From: Doris montereyensis
Lineage: Eukaryota; Mollusca; Gastropoda; Nudibranchia; Dorididae
DNA length: 64,000 nucleotides
Direction of reading: 5' to 3'
Assembly (NCBI GenBank): GCA_037039925.1
Contig: JAXRKP010000358.1
Location: forward strand, 183,501 to 247,500
The position numbers and the translations under genes were made by a program. Each line of letters begins with the position of its first letter. Positions within the stretch are counted from its first letter, which is position 1. A model generated the notes under the pieces. The model ran no database searches and had not been told where the DNA came from. It saw nothing but the letters and a program-made list of their open reading frames with translations. Shown here piece by piece: positions 1 to 13,646 of the stretch.

Positions 1-1170
1 TTTGTGTCTTTGGTGATTTTCATCGCCACTAAATTCTCTGGATAAATCTGGAAATGATTAATTAATTCCTCAAACAGGGATTACTAATCATTTTACAGCT
101 GATTTGAAATTCAGACCCCCAACATAGGAGCTCTATGGCTTTGTCTTAAGTAGTCTCTAAAATTGTGTTCTGATAAAACTATATGTTGGGAATTGGCAGT
201 TGCCGTGCTCACTCAGTCCCAGCTACGAATAGCCATGGGTTCATTTCGATAATGATCTTTGGGGGAGGGGAGTGTCAGTACAACCCAGGGAGCAATTGAA
301 TATTATGTTATAATACAGTAACTCATTCATGGTTGCAAACAAATCGTTGCAAAATTTGTACAGGATGAGTTTTGACATCTTTCCAGCCATATCATTATCA
401 CAAAGCCCAAGAGTTACACACGCTATAGTAAAGAATTACCTTTCCTGTAATACATGTGCTTTCAAAATAAAGGGTGTTGCTTTTACGGAGACTACAGATA
501 GATAGATATATATATATATATATGTATGTATAATTCATAATATATATATAGCCGGTTGAATCATCATGACAGTCAGAGTAACTTATTTTTGTATGGCTAA
601 TATGAATTATAAATGTGTGACCATTGAGTGAAACTGAAAGACTTGTTTCACTCAAAACATGTTTGAGACTGACCACCTGTAACGAAGGAGAGCTTATTTT
701 TTAGTAGAAAGAATGGTGAGGGAGTGAAGTGCAGGGTTAAAAGAAAAAGGAAAACCCTGAAATGTTTAAATGTCAATCATGTAAATGCTTCAAGCACGTG
801 AGAAGTTGAAATTTGAATGAAAGGAAAAGTTTCTAATCATCTGTCGTATCTGCTCGTACTTCTCAATGTCAGAAACATAAATTACTGAACTGAAAGTGTG
901 GCCGGCTTCTCCTGATTGCAAATTTGTGTCCTAAAGATTATCACTCACCTTTATTTTTGTTCTCCACTATCACCTGAATATCCATCTTGAAGTTAAGAAC
1001 AATTCCTGGCCTCAGTTCCTTTGCCTCTTTAATACTGTAATACTGTTTTGTTATGAAATGTACTTCAGCGTGGAATAATCATTATAGTTTTCATTGTCAC
1101 TTTTATTATGTTTGGGAGTGTGTGTGATTTTCAGGCTTTACAAGTACTGTAATTCATATTTCTATTCTTT
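1..1170. other. AT-rich non-coding sequence
   Basis: No gene or recognisable repeat, except short (AT)n and (ATGT)n stretches near 505-555. Open frames here are short and of biased composition. Confidence 0.5.
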
Positions 1171-1184
1171 CAACCGTTGGCTCT

Positions 1185-1425
1185 TGCACATCTCCATAGG
1201 TGCCAATCAGTGTGTAAAAAATATTAACATTTAGTACGTTTTTTACTTTGAGTCTTAAGTTTGTATTTACCTTAAAAAGAACGTTTTGGTTTTGGTTTTA
1301 ACGGTAGAAATTCAGAGAGATTGGGGTGAAAGTCTGGATATGCCATTCTGAGTTAACAAGAGTACTGTCATTCTCCACCTGCAAGGCCAGTGATCGGTGG
1401 GCTATTTTTTATTTACCGGGGGGGT
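1185..1425 (+). repeat. Diverged unnamed repeat, copy 1
   Basis: Similar to 2565-2800 in the same orientation. Shared landmarks in order are tccatagNtgccaaNcagtg, ctttgagtctNNaag, tgtatttaccttNaaaag, ggNgtgaaagNctggaNatg and a final attttttatttac. The spacing is similar but the copies are clearly old. The family is not recognised. Confidence 0.55.
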
Positions 1426-1479
1426 TACTACAAATAAAATTATCAATGCGAAAATAACTGCAACTTCATTTCAAATAGG

Positions 1480-2340
1480 TTTTTTCAGTTATGAAGAAAT
1501 TTGGCTATAACTTTGCACACACGTTATTCGGTTCAATATCTAGCCGCACCCAGTACGTTGTTTTGGATAAATTAAACGGACTTGATTTTATGAATTTTTT
1601 GAAAATGCATACAGCAACCTTTCCAACTTTTGGCAAATTAAATCACACAAAAATTTATTTTGTAAAAATTTGAAGAGATATTGAAAATGGCTACTGGGTG
1701 AAGAAAAAAATTTCATTATAGATGTTATATACCAAATTTAGGGGGCAATTGGACTGGATAAAAAAAATTAAAAGGTAGATCGCATATCACTGTCAAAAAG
1801 TAACATTTTGAGAAAATCGCATTTTAAACAATTTTTTTCCATTATTTTAATGTTTTTTCGCATCTAAACCTATAAAAGAATAATATAATAGTTTAAAACA
1901 TCATACAACCTTGAGAGGCTATCAAATACTTCATGTCAACCCTGCTTCAGGTCCCTTATACTCATGTTGGGATGGCATTTTTCTTATAACAGGTGCACAA
2001 AAATGTTTCCCGCAATATTCGTCCTATCTTTGCTAATATTGACAATAATTCATCAAAAGTATATTTTTCAGATAGAGTAACTTTGTGGTAATTAAATTGG
2101 GTACCAACTTATTATTCTTTAGACAAAATTTTTGGTTTTCATGGTATCATTTCTATAAAACTTGTATAAAAGGAAAGAATCGATACTGAGCCTTTGTTGT
2201 GGTATCAATGTCAAGGGAATGAACTGCTCCATCCAGTAGTGCAATAAACAAGTTTTGTCCCATTTGTGTTAAAAATGCCTTCCTCAGGACCCTTAAGAAA
2301 AACATGTAACTCATTTCATCATGACCAGTATTAGACATCG
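1480..2340. other. AT-rich sequence, possibly an old transposon remnant
   Basis: Contains a patch around 2190-2270 (gtatcaatgtcaagggaatg, then a tract ending caataaacaagttttgtccc) that resembles 53705-53765 (gtatcaatgtgaaggaatga and caataaactagatttgtccc). No coding capacity is recognised. Confidence 0.35.
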
Positions 2341-2507
2341 TAGAATACGAATGTCACAATTGAAAAGTCCATCAGATTCTAGAACTCAAATTTAAAAATC
2401 TATGTGATTTGAGCGCTATTTATTGTTTCTGAATATATTATTTATATGCCTTCTCATTATAGTATATATTTTATTTATGTATAATTATAATGTCTCTGTC
2501 CATTGTG

Positions 2508-4125
2508 GGTGGTTAGCAAGCATTGCTGGTAGGTCGACATTTTTTCCTTTCACTCTGTCACATGTCCATAGCTGCCAACCAGTGCATACAAAACATATTA
2601 AGTTCTTTTTTTTTTGGGCTTTGAGTCTGTAAGCCTGTATTTACCTTGAAAAGTACGTATTTTTGGGTTAGCTGTATTTTTTTTTTCTTTAAACAAATAG
2701 CAGAGACTGACACATTGGAGTGAAAGGCTGGAGATGTCTTTTCACAAAAACACTTCACATTCCGCCAGAAAGGTCAGCGATTTTTTATTTACGCAACCCA
2801 TAGACTACCCTTGGTCTGACACAAGATTTATGGCATGGGTACCCAAAAAAGTGGTTGTTAAAAAAATTCATCTTTTTATAATTTATTATTATTTTCACTT
2901 CATTTTTTAACACAATGTACATAAGAGATCAAACTTTATAATAATTGCCACCAATAAATAAATAAAAATGGCTATGTGTTATTATTTTGTCTGAGTGGGG
3001 ATGAGTGAAGGGGTGAATTTAAGAAGCTGAAAATCTTTTTGGGGGCGGTGACACGATTCACACAATCCATCACTACTGCTTCCGTCAACAAAAATTTAAA
3101 ATCCTACTAACCCCAGAGAAGACCTTAGTTGTGGATGTGGGTAAAATCAAATCCGTTGGCGGACTCTGTTGGTATGTCCTACTTCTTTCCTTTCACTCTA
3201 TTACCTATAGTATATCTCTCATCTTACTGTTTCCTCAATTCACCCTGAGGCATGTGGTGGACAGGGCGAATTTCAATGAAATGAAAGAAGTAAAAAGTTT
3301 ATGTCCTTCCATTGATCTTATTTGATGTTGCTTTTTTATTATTTGGTGCTGCCCTTTCACGGCCTGATCTTGATTTCAATGTTTTTAATGTGAATAACTA
3401 CATAGATCATAATCATTATGAAACGCAGGCTTATAAAATAAAAAATTAAAACCTACACCCCCTCCCCCAACTACATTTTTTGGTCATTGGTTTTTCGTGA
3501 TTGTGTAATTGATATTATGTTCTCTGGATTGAATAAACTTTAAAATGAAAGCCTTGTTTTTTTCTTATCCTCTTTAGTAGTATAGTAGTAAATTAATTCT
3601 CAGTTTAAGCATGAAGGTGGGTTGTTTTTTGTTATTTTGTTATCATTCAATGGTGTTTCACTTTTTGTCTCAGTTGTCATTTGTGTGCAGGTGATTGGTG
3701 GATGCTATTCTTAGCTGTTAAATTGGTTGATGGGTAATGCTGGTAGGCCTTACTTCTTTTTTTTTTTCACTCTTGCTCTTACTTATCTGTCATCTTGCTG
3801 TTTCTTCTGGATTCATCTTGAGATCAGTGCATGTGGGAGATAGGGTAAATTTCAACGAAACAAAGTGTTTTGTCCTTGTTCCATTTACAGTTTCACTGGA
3901 CTTGTTTGTGTGAGCACTGCTAGTACTGGTACTTTTATTCTTTTACTTCTCTTTTGTCCTGCTCTTTACTCTTAATTCACCCTGAGATCACCACAATGGT
4001 GGACAGGGTAAATAAAAAAAAAAAATTTCAATTAAACAAATATCTTTCATCTCACTGTTTCCTCTTCATTCACCGTGAGAGTGAGATAACCGCATATGGT
4101 GGGCGAGTAAATTTAAATCAATCAT
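2508..4125 (+). repeat. Cluster of family A SINE-like copies
   Basis: Partial or complete copies at about 2508-2565, 3150-3290, 3690-3890, 3945-4030 and 4040-4120, all in the same orientation. The family A copy order is: gttggcggac head, ctgctggtaggtcctacttc, tttcctttcact, a C/T-rich body with cttgctgtttcctc, then a tail caccctgagatcacc, a short loop, and ggtggacagggtaaat. The copy at 3150 directly follows a family B tail (about 3115-3152, ccttagttgtggatgtgggt). Confidence 0.75.
2565..2800 (+). repeat. Diverged unnamed repeat, copy 2
   Basis: Second copy of the element at 1185-1425, sharing the same ordered landmarks. Its left edge abuts a family A fragment (2508-2565), and a family A-like tract (ttcaaccgttggctcttgc) also precedes copy 1. 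The two may therefore be one composite unit. Confidence 0.55.
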
Positions 4126-4429
4126 ATATCATTTTTGTATGTTGTGTAGTTGGTGGGGTTTGTTTGGTTTTCTTTCTTTTTTTTAATAATTCAAATGGTT
4201 TCACTTGCTTTCTATAATTTATAAACCTGTTCATTTCTACATAATCCATATGCAAAAAAAAATCCACTGTTCTATTCTGTGAATTCACACAAAATTTCAT
4301 TCAAATCCCATGGGTTTTGTGGGAGATGCTGTTAGTTAGGTCCTTCTTCGATGTGTGATGCTGCAGCTACAACCAACCCTGATGATCAGATTTGCTACGG
4401 CTTACACGAGCTAGAGTAGATTTGTGCAG

Positions 4430-4985
4430 ATTGCCGTGTCAAGCAATCACATGATATCGATTTCTTGAGATTTTAAAGAACGAGTTAGTCACATCATCCA
4501 CAGTAGCAAATTCAAGGCTACAGAAAAGTGTGTGCAAGTTTGATATAATAATTTTTAATTTTTCACTATTTCTTTGCAATGGAACATGGGTCGTTTGAGC
4601 CAGAGGGAGCCTTTGAAATGGCGACACAGTCACTTACGGCATCAGCTAGCTTTGAGGTCAGTTGTGGGTCTTGCACCTGAATTCTTCGGCAATGGGGTGA
4701 ACCCCACGAATAACATTGGGTGAAAACAGGGGCCACCCTTTCAATCAATGCCGAAGCTCACTTAGCTCCCTCTGGAGAGCAGGTTTACTGTTGGTCATTG
4801 AGGGTTTTGTTGGATAACCCAACCATTGTTAGGCTGAGCTCCCAGGGAAAAAAACATTGGTTTGGCGGACGAGGGAAGCACACTGCCCAGGAGGCGCCTT
4901 GGAACCTCCCAACTCTTCAAGGATGCCATGATTGCTGCTCTCACTGTCTCACTCTCTTAAACTTCGTGATTTTTAGTGTGTAAGT
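4430..4985. other. GC-richer block, unidentified
   Basis: Visibly richer in G and C than its surroundings. The plus strand has a short open frame from an ATG at 4579 (MEHGSFEPEGAFEMATQ and on) that could run into a donor-like gtcagt at about 4656, and a longer open frame at 4720-4983. Neither resembles a known family to me. It could be an exon, an old pseudogene or a non-coding RNA. Confidence 0.25.
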
Positions 4986-5404
4986 AATGAAAAATTTACT
5001 TGATTCATACCGCTACAATACAAGTAGCAAATTGCTTCAGCAAGGAATTTGCTCATGGCAGTTTTCTAGAGTAGAACTGATGGCATGGTCCCGTTTGGAA
5101 TTCTTATGAGTAAGCAAGCCAATAAAGTGACTTCAGAACGATAAATAGAAACTATTTTAAAAGTTTAATAATACTGATGAGTTCGTTCAGATAAAGATGC
5201 TATACTGCATGACAATGTCTCACTACACATGAGTGGTAAAATATATTTATACTTAAGACCATCTGCAGCACAGCACAGCTCACTCATCCCATTCTGAATT
5301 ACCTCCAAGCAATAGAAAATGACATTAAACAATATTAAATTTAAATCCCCATCGGAACAAAGGTGAGACAAATACAAAGAATAGACACTAAGATAGTAAG
5401 ACAG

Positions 5405-5467
5405 AAATAATCTTGGCCACGATGGGGATTGAACCCACGACTGCTGCGTCTGAACCCATCGCCTTTT
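5405..5467 (-). repeat. tRNA-like SINE head fragment
   Basis: On the minus strand it shows a B-box-like gtgggttcaatcccc preceded by a tRNA-like arm (gatgggttcagacgcagcag). No complete tRNA fold or SINE body was seen. Most likely the head of an old tRNA-derived SINE. Confidence 0.45.
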
Positions 5468-5619
5468 CATGAAAAGAAAGCGTGCTACAAGTGGAGACTA
5501 CTCTCCTTTACCCCTACGGTCCCCAAATAATAGTAACCTCTTTTTGCTTATCACTTTTTATTTTAAGTCAAAGGAATCAGAATTAAATTGGTATTATTGT
5601 CACTGTCACTTACATAGGC

Positions 5620-5722
5620 AGGCGGATGCTGCTGGTTGGTCCTGCTCCTTTCCTTTCCATCTTTTACTTTTTACCTTTTATCTTGCTGCGCCCCTCTTAA
5701 TTCAGACTGAGATCACTATAAT
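5620..5722 (+). repeat. Family A SINE-like copy
   Basis: Contains ggcggatgctgctggttggt, cctgctcctttcctttccat, a pyrimidine body with tatcttgctg, and a tail (cagactgagatcactat) cut short by an AT tract at 5720. Confidence 0.7.
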
Positions 5723-5814
5723 ATAATTATATTTATATTAATTATAATAAATTATATGGTGAATGGGGTAAAAATAGTAAAATTCAGTAAATCAAACAAA
5801 CACCTACATAGTTG

Positions 5815-8155
5815 AAATCAGAGATCAGCATTATGTTGTGTATTGTCATTAATGTCATTGTCACCACTACATAAAGTAAAAATCAAAGAGATCAGCATTA
5901 TATTGGTGGTGTGTGTTGGCATTGTCACCTACACTACATAAAGTAAAAATCAAAGAGATCAGCATTATATTGGTGGTGTGTGTTGGCATTGTCACCTACA
6001 CTACACAAAGTAAAAATCAAAGAGATCAGCATTATGTTGGTGGTGTGTGTTGGCATTGTCACCTACACTACACAAAGTAAAAATCAAAGAGATCAGCATT
6101 ATGTTGGTGGTGTGTGTTGGCATTGTCACCTACACTACACAAAGTAAAAATCAAAGAGATCAGCATTATGTTGGTGGTGTGTGTTGGCATTGTCACCTAC
6201 ACTACACAAAGTAAAAATCAAAGAGATCAGCAGTATGACAATTATGTTCGTGTTGTGTATCGTCATTGTCACTAATATCACCTACACTACAAAGTACAAA
6301 TCAAGCATTATGTTGTGTTGTGTATTGTTATTGTCCCTACACTACAAGTACAAAGCAAAGAGATCAGCATTATATTGGTGGTGTGTGTTGTCATTGTCAC
6401 CTACACTACACAAAGTAAAAAATCAAAGAGATCAGCATTATGTTGGTTGTGTGTATTGTCAATGTCACCTTCACTACACGAGGTAAAAATCAAAGGGATC
6501 AGCATTATGTTGGTTGTGTGTATTGTCACTACTACCTACATACTTAAAATCAAAGGGGTCAGCATTATGTTGGTTGTGTGTATTGTCACTACTACCTACA
6601 TACTTAAAATCAAAGGGGTCAGCATTATTATTATGTTGGTTGTGTGTATTGTCACTACTACCTACATAGTAAAAATCAAAGGGGTCAGCATTATTATGTT
6701 GGTGGTGTGTATTGTCACTACTACCTACATAGTTAAAATCAAAGGGGTCAGCATTATTATTATGTTGGTGGTGTGTATTGTCACCTACATACTTAAAATC
6801 AAAGGGTCAGCATTATTATTATGTTGGTTGTGTGTATTGTCACTACTACCTACATACTTAAAATCAAAGGGGTCAGCATTATTATTATGTTGGTTGTGTG
6901 TATTGTCACTACTACCTACATAGTAAAAATCAAAGGGATCAGCATTATTATTATGTTGGTTGTGTGTATTGTCACTACTACCTACATAGTTAAAATCAAA
7001 GGGGTCAGCATTATTATTATGTTGGTTGTGTGTATTGTCACTACTACCTACATAGTAAAAATCAAAGGGATCAGCATTATTATTATGTTGGTGGTGTGTA
7101 TTGTCACCTACATACTTAAAATCAAAGGGATCAGTATTATTATTATGTTGGTGGTGTGTATTGTCACCTACATAGTTAAAATCAAAGGGATCAGTATTAT
7201 TATTATGTTGGTGGTGTGTATTGTCACCTACATATTTAAAATCAAAGGGATCAGTATTGTTATTATGTTGGTGGTGTGTATTGTCACCTACATACTTAAA
7301 ATCAAAGGGATCAGTACATGTATTATATTGGCGTTGTGTATTGTCACTTTCACCTACAAAGTTAAAATCAAAGGGATCAGCATTATATTGGTGTTGTGTA
7401 TTGTCACTGTCACCTACATAGTTAAAAATATAATAAAATCAAAGGGATCCGCATTATATTGGTGTTGTGTATTGTCACTGTCACTTACTTAGTTAAAATC
7501 AAAGGGATCCGCATTATATTGTTATATTGGTGTTGTGTTTTGTCACTGTCACTTACATAGTTAAAATCAAAGGGATCCGCATTATATTGGTGTTGTGTTT
7601 TGTCACTGTCACTTACATAGTTAAAATCAAAGGGATCCGCATTATATTGGTGTTGTGTATTGTCACTGTCACTTACATAGTTAAAATCAAAGGGATCCGC
7701 ATTAGGTTGGTGTTGTGTATTGTCACTGTCACTTACATAGTTAAAATCAAAGGGATCCGCATTATATTGGTGTTGTGTATTGTCACTGTCACTAGTGTCA
7801 CCTACATAGGTAAAATCAAAGGGATCAGCATTAAGTTGGTGGTGTGTATTTTCAGTCACATACATAAGTAAAATCAAAGGGATCAGCATTATGTTGGTGG
7901 TGTATATTTTCACTGTCACCTACATAGGTAAAATCAAAGGGATCAGCATTAGGTTGGTGTTGGGTATTTTCACTGTCACCTACATAGTTAAAATCAAAGG
8001 GATCAGCATTAAGTTGGTGGTGTGTATTTTCAGTCACATACATAAGTAAAATCAAAGGGATCAGCATTAAGTTGGTGGTGTATATTTTCACTGTCACCTA
8101 CATAGTTAAAATCAAAGGGATCAGCATTCTGTTTGTGGTGTGTATTGTCACTCAA
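5815..8155 (+). repeat. Minisatellite array, unit about 60-67 bp
   Basis: About 38 head-to-tail units built on aaaatcaaagggatcagcat, a ttggtggtgtgtattgtcac core and a cacctacatagt end. Units are about 67 bp at the left (with tacactacacaaagt), 57-66 bp in the middle (with an expanding ATT stretch) and about 60 bp at the right. Where the unit is 60 bp it is 20 codons long, which creates long repetitive open frames on both strands. I regard these as artefacts. Confidence 0.92.
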
Positions 8156-8159
8156 CCTC

Positions 8160-8476
8160 AAACCAGCTGGATTTTGCAAAGGACAAGAATAAAGAAAGAC
8201 AAAACCAGTTCCATGCCAAGACTTACATCATTTTTTATTTTGATTTTCCTACAATGAGCTATTTTACCTTTTGATGCAGGGCTTAAAAACAACACACACA
8301 TACACAACCACACACACACACACACTAAACACATTCATTATTGTAATTTATTATTGTAATGTAATTGTATAGTAAGAGCACCAGGAGTACTAGTAGCACA
8401 CCTCACCACATTCTTGAACGGTGCCAATCAAAGGGATTAGCAAATGGCGATCATTAAATTATAGTAGAAGTGGTAG

Positions 8477-8508
<32 letters not shown>

Positions 8509-11500
8509 TCTGATGTATTGTTTTTCCTCAAACCTACGCCACAGTATCATCTGAAGAAAATAAATAATTTAGCTGTACAAAGGAGATGACGAAACATCAT
8601 CATGGCAAGGAATGCGAATTACAATACAAAGGTTTGTCATGTATTTGATCTCTCAAAACCAGTTAGAGTTATCATGAGCCACTCTACCCTATTTGAGAGT
8701 ATTTAGTATTAGCCACCACGTCTCGACCTCTTTGTAATAAAAGAATTCTCATCCTGTGAAGAAATGTTTGGCTCTCCTTAGCCAGTATTTATTAAGTGAC
8801 AATGTGAGAATGAGGTGGAAAGGGGGGGAAAAAAAAAAACAAACACCAACGAAACCAAAATCAATAATTACGTAAAATTTCACTGCCAACACATGTTTAC
8901 ATTCACATTCTCCTTGTTACAAGTGTGCTATAAGTATGAGCTAGTTACACTAGTTACAGTTACAGGATAGAACGTCATAGTAAGCACTAGGACTAGGATG
9001 GTTCCATCATGAACCCGTACCAGTGTTCAATCAATGTCGACTCCCACAATTTATCTAAAAAGCATCTATCAATTATCAATACTATCATTATCATCTAAAT
9101 CTAAGGTGAGAACTCAATGTTGTCAATGAGGAGGAAACCATCATCCCTCTCATGAGGAGAGTCAATTTTAAACCGAATGCAAGATGAATTAGTTTTTAAG
9201 AGAAAACCCATAGCCAATGCAAATTAGTAACTTCTTCCGAGAAAGCAACAAGATCCAATGATAAAATCACACTATCATCATCAGTACAGATAAGACAAGT
9301 ACGTTTTTTTCCATATATCGACGGTGAAAATCGCAAATCGTATGTCTAAAATTAGTAACACCTTTTCCCCAGCTTTAAAAATATTAGTCTAGTTAGGATT
9401 TCGCAGCACAAGAGCCAATAAAAACCCATATAATAACCATATGAATATGAGCAATCTGTGTATCCCTATTGGGTCTAGATTTTGACACTTCACACCGTGT
9501 ATTGTATGTCTGGAAAAAGATTAAAATGTGCCGCATCTTTTTCTTTAAAATTGGACTTACACGGTTTGCGATTTTCAGTCGATATATTGTAATGTGAGTG
9601 CTAAGTCCACAGTAAAAACAAACATCTGTTACTATAGTATATAGAACAATTGATCGGTTGTATGGAAAAAAATACCTGTGGATTCTTTAACAGACTGACA
9701 TTGAGTGTAAGAAATATGCAAGACGTGAAGACAATTTTCAATGAAAAACTATAGTCAAAGTGTTCTTAAAAACATGTTTAAGGAAACTATTTTATATTCG
9801 ATTTGATACCCTTTCTTAAGTGAGGCAGTTGAAGGGAGACTTAAAATAAAATTAGACACACATGGCTTAAACCTTCCACCTATGATCAAAATGGGAACAT
9901 CATTTTACTAAAGTGCTTTAGTCTCAAGCCCTTTTCATAGTTATCAGTGCAGTGACTACTACTGCTAGTGCTATTGCTATTCGTATAATTTATAATTTTC
10001 TGAAAATAAATGTTATATTCATCATCAGATAATATTCTATAAATATACAGAATGTTCCTAGTTTAATATTCATCACTTTAATTTTAATTTAGTAAATAAT
10101 TCTCCGATCTGTGCCGTAATCATTTTTTGACATCACCTTTCCTGAACAAAGAGACTAAGAGATGGAAAAGACAAAGACTTCAAAGAGAGTTGCGAGAATG
10201 GAATACAGACACTTCAACCATACCATTACCAAAGAACCGCAAATTCCTTTCTATAATTTTAAAGGACAGCTTAGGTCAACTGTTCTCTTTTAATTTTAAT
10301 CACGTCTGCCCTTACTTAGGCTGAAGTTGAGCCATGCACCCAAATTCCTTACTTTGGCAAGCATTACCTCCATTCAATCGAGTCCCGTTTCCATACAACA
10401 ATCCTTGACGGTGTAGTATTAAATCAACAGCATGCATACAGATAACTATTTACATACACACAAGTTGAATCACATGTAAAAACATTTTTGAGCTAGCTGA
10501 AATCTTCATAAAAATGGTTGGACAATGTAAAAACTCCAGTAAAAACAGCAATTTAAAGAAAAAACAATTTGTGATTCAGACTACCGTACATTTTAACGTC
10601 TAGGAGGACAAATTAAGGATAGGAGTTAAGGCCTCTTAGTCTTAGTCTTACATGAACTATGTAATTAGGCAACTGAGAAAATCGTTTCCTCAAATGATTG
10701 GCATTGGATTAATACTTCATGTTCATTTGTGTGGCTCTTCTGCCTAAATAATTAAGTGAAGTAAAAAATATGTTACAACATTCTCAAAATTTCAAAACAT
10801 TTGATGAACCCCTTTTTCACTTTTCCTCTGCTGTCTCCTCTTCAAAAGAACAAATTCAGGGTGGATGGGTGGTAAAGAAAAAAGAAAATGTTGCAAAATT
10901 ACAAAAATTCATGCTCGCTAGTACATATGTAATAAAATGTTCCCATTGACATCCATTAAGGATAGACTGTCCGCATTAAGCAAAACACAAATAAATTCTT
11001 TTCAAGGTGACTTTTACATCCACTGTACTGCATGTTAACGCAATAAGCCAAAAGAAACACCTTTAAAAATGAAACTTTAAGAGGACTCATCTACTGTCGA
11101 AGAGGTAAAATTCTTGCCATAAAAAAGTCATGATAAAACGTCAGGCTAAATTAATTCCTCATGTAGTAGTAAATATAAAGAGATAAGAACGTTGAAAGAA
11201 AGCAGAAGCCATGACAGAACTGACAAAATTTAAGAAAAACAATCAAGTGCTAATAAATAAAACAAATTGAAGACAAAAAAAGCTTTAAAAAATATATTTA
11301 TATAAAAAAGAGCAACAACAAAAAAAGCGCCAGAAGTCACTATCCTATTACTATTACAAGTTTTTTTAAAAAGTTTTCAGTTAAAAAAAACCTAAACAAA
11401 TGATATAAAGTATGGGTAAGAATACAACATTGACAATAAACAGCCCTACTGAGTATTGAGATGTTTACTTAGCCATAGTCTTGATTTATCATAATGCCCA

Positions 11501-12530
11501 TGCAAACCTTTGTGTGTCATTTGTGCTATTACTATTACTATCACACAGCCGGGTAATATCATTTTGTTTAAAGTTAGAAATATGAATACTTTATCTTTTA
11601 TCAATGTTCTTCATTCTCCTTGTTAAGTGAGCCACTCGTCTCACTCTCAGTTTGGAAATGGACTTAAAATGAATTAAAAAACAAAACAAACTTCAAAACA
11701 GAACCAAAAGATATTTGAAAATTTCATAAATAATATACGCTTGATTGAAGGGAAGGAATAGAATTTAGCAAAGTTGTTTTGTTTACTTGTTTAGTTTTAC
11801 TGGATTTTTTCTTATTTTTTTTTTTATGCCTTTTGAAATTTGAGAGAGAAAAAATGATGATAATGTATAGCTTCATCCTGTTTTGAATTATTTCTTTTTA
11901 CCACATACAAATTTAAAATTAATAAAATCTGTAATTAAGATATGTTATAGTTATAGAATTCAACAATGAAATTTTTTATTGAATTTGCTTGCCATAATAC
12001 AGTCTCTTTGGTCATAAGTCTTTTGAATACAAAACGCATCTATATGTACAAGAGAAGGTGTCCCTGACAAACAGTAAGTACAGAGAACCACGGATACGTC
12101 CTCATAGCATTCTAGAATTCATCCTGGGCTTCATATTTTATTTAGTGAATTTTGTCTTGTCTTGACCTTTTGTACGTACTTCTACTGCAACTCAAACTTG
12201 ATACAACACAGCTTCGTTATTAGAATAGATTTTGCATGCAGCAATGAATATTAATAAATAAAAACTATTTCCTAATGTCGTCATTTTTTGACAGCAAGGA
12301 CACTGCTATTGTTTTCCTTTTTATGTGTGTACCAAGGCTCCTCTTCTCAATTAGTCTAACTTTGAAAGAAACTATCTACATTCTACAAAGCAGGGGTGAA
12401 ACTTCATAGACCATGAGGAAAACCTATGATAGCTTCAGTACAAATTGCAGAAGGGGAAACGTGTATATAAGTATAACCTATGGAGTCATTAATTACTTGC
12501 CGTAAGTGAGAAAGCTTGTTTCAAATGAAA
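8160..12530. other. AT-rich non-coding sequence
   Basis: No gene found. Holds short (CA)n near 8292-8325, (TAA)n near 8478-8503 and poly-A tracts. Confidence 0.5.
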
Positions 12531-12536
12531 TCTACC

Positions 12537-12645
12537 TAATCCACCCTAAGTGGGGATCTCAGAGTTAATCAAAGGAACAGCAAGATAAAAAACACGTGAA
12601 AGAGCGAAAGGAAAGGGGAGGACCCACCAGAACTGCCCGTATAAT
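12537..12645 (-). repeat. Family A SINE-like copy
   Basis: On the plus strand: ccaccctaagtggggatctc, then ggaacagcaagataaaa, gtgaaagagcgaaaggaaag and acccaccagaac. This is the reverse orientation of the cluster at 2.5-4.1 kb. Confidence 0.7.
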
Positions 12646-13068
12646 CCCACATCGTGATAAAATTAATCAGCAAACAGATCATATGACATTGACAACCAAC
12701 ATAGAGAAATGACAACAAGTGTTTGGTCTCTAATGCCTGTGGAGTAGCAAGAATGTGTAGTAATGGGGCAACAAAGAGAAAGTTTGAGCATTGACATTGA
12801 CAAACATTACCCAAACATGCGTAGTGACCTCAAGATTTTAGTTATGTTTCTACCTCGTTTTATGGGATTTTATTTTCTGTCCACCACAGGCAGGAATCTC
12901 ATCAGAGTAAATGACAAGGGGGACAACAACAAAAAAAGCATAAGATAAAAGCAAAATTTTATAGAATGAAAGTTAAGACAAGGACCAACGGAATACACCA
13001 CAACCCATGCACAGGTAAATGGGAACAGGGTTGGAACAGAAAAAGCTTAGGTTGCTGTTATTCTTTTT

Positions 13069-13073
<5 letters not shown>

Positions 13074-13146
<73 letters not shown>
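13074..13146. repeat. (AT)n microsatellite
   Basis: An almost pure AT dinucleotide run of about 70 bp. Confidence 0.97.
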
Positions 13147-13402
13147 AGAATTATTTCAGCATAAAATAACACGTTCAAAGCATCACAGATTTAAAAAAAA
13201 CAACAAAATTTTGCATTAGAAGCATACAATTACAACAAACATACACAAGACTCATTGAATCTTCCCAAAAACCAAAAAAAAAACAAAACCCAAAACGACA
13301 GAGATACCTCAGTCTAGGGCCTTGCATGAACTTAGCAATTCTGCTGGCTGGAAAACATTAACATGCAAAGCACTAGAGTCACACGGGATATTATATCATA
13401 CA

Positions 13403-13548
13403 GATTTATAAGAGCAAGGACAGATTTATAAGGAGCAAGGACAGATTTATAAGGAGCAAGGACAGATTTATAAGGAGCAAGGACAGATTTATAAGGAGCA
13501 AGGGCAGATTTATAAGGAGCAAGGACAGATTTATAAGGAGCAAGGGCA
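13403..13548. repeat. 21-bp minisatellite
   Basis: About seven copies of the unit acagatttataaggagcaag (plus one g), nearly identical. Being 21 bp it keeps an open frame and yields a repeated seven-residue peptide on the minus strand. No sign of a real gene. Confidence 0.93.
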
Positions 13549-13646
13549 ATCTCAACACAGACTTGAAAGGGGTGATGGTAGTACATGACATGTGTTAGAT
13601 ACACTGTAACGTTTGTATTCTGTATATATATAAAAAGAAAGAAATT

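Noticed and set aside
5815..8155. Open frames of up to 223 residues on both strands with repeated motifs such as KIKGISII or NADPFDFNYV
   Set aside because: They are translations of the 60-bp minisatellite. The same stretch is open on both strands, and there is no start context, splice site or domain.
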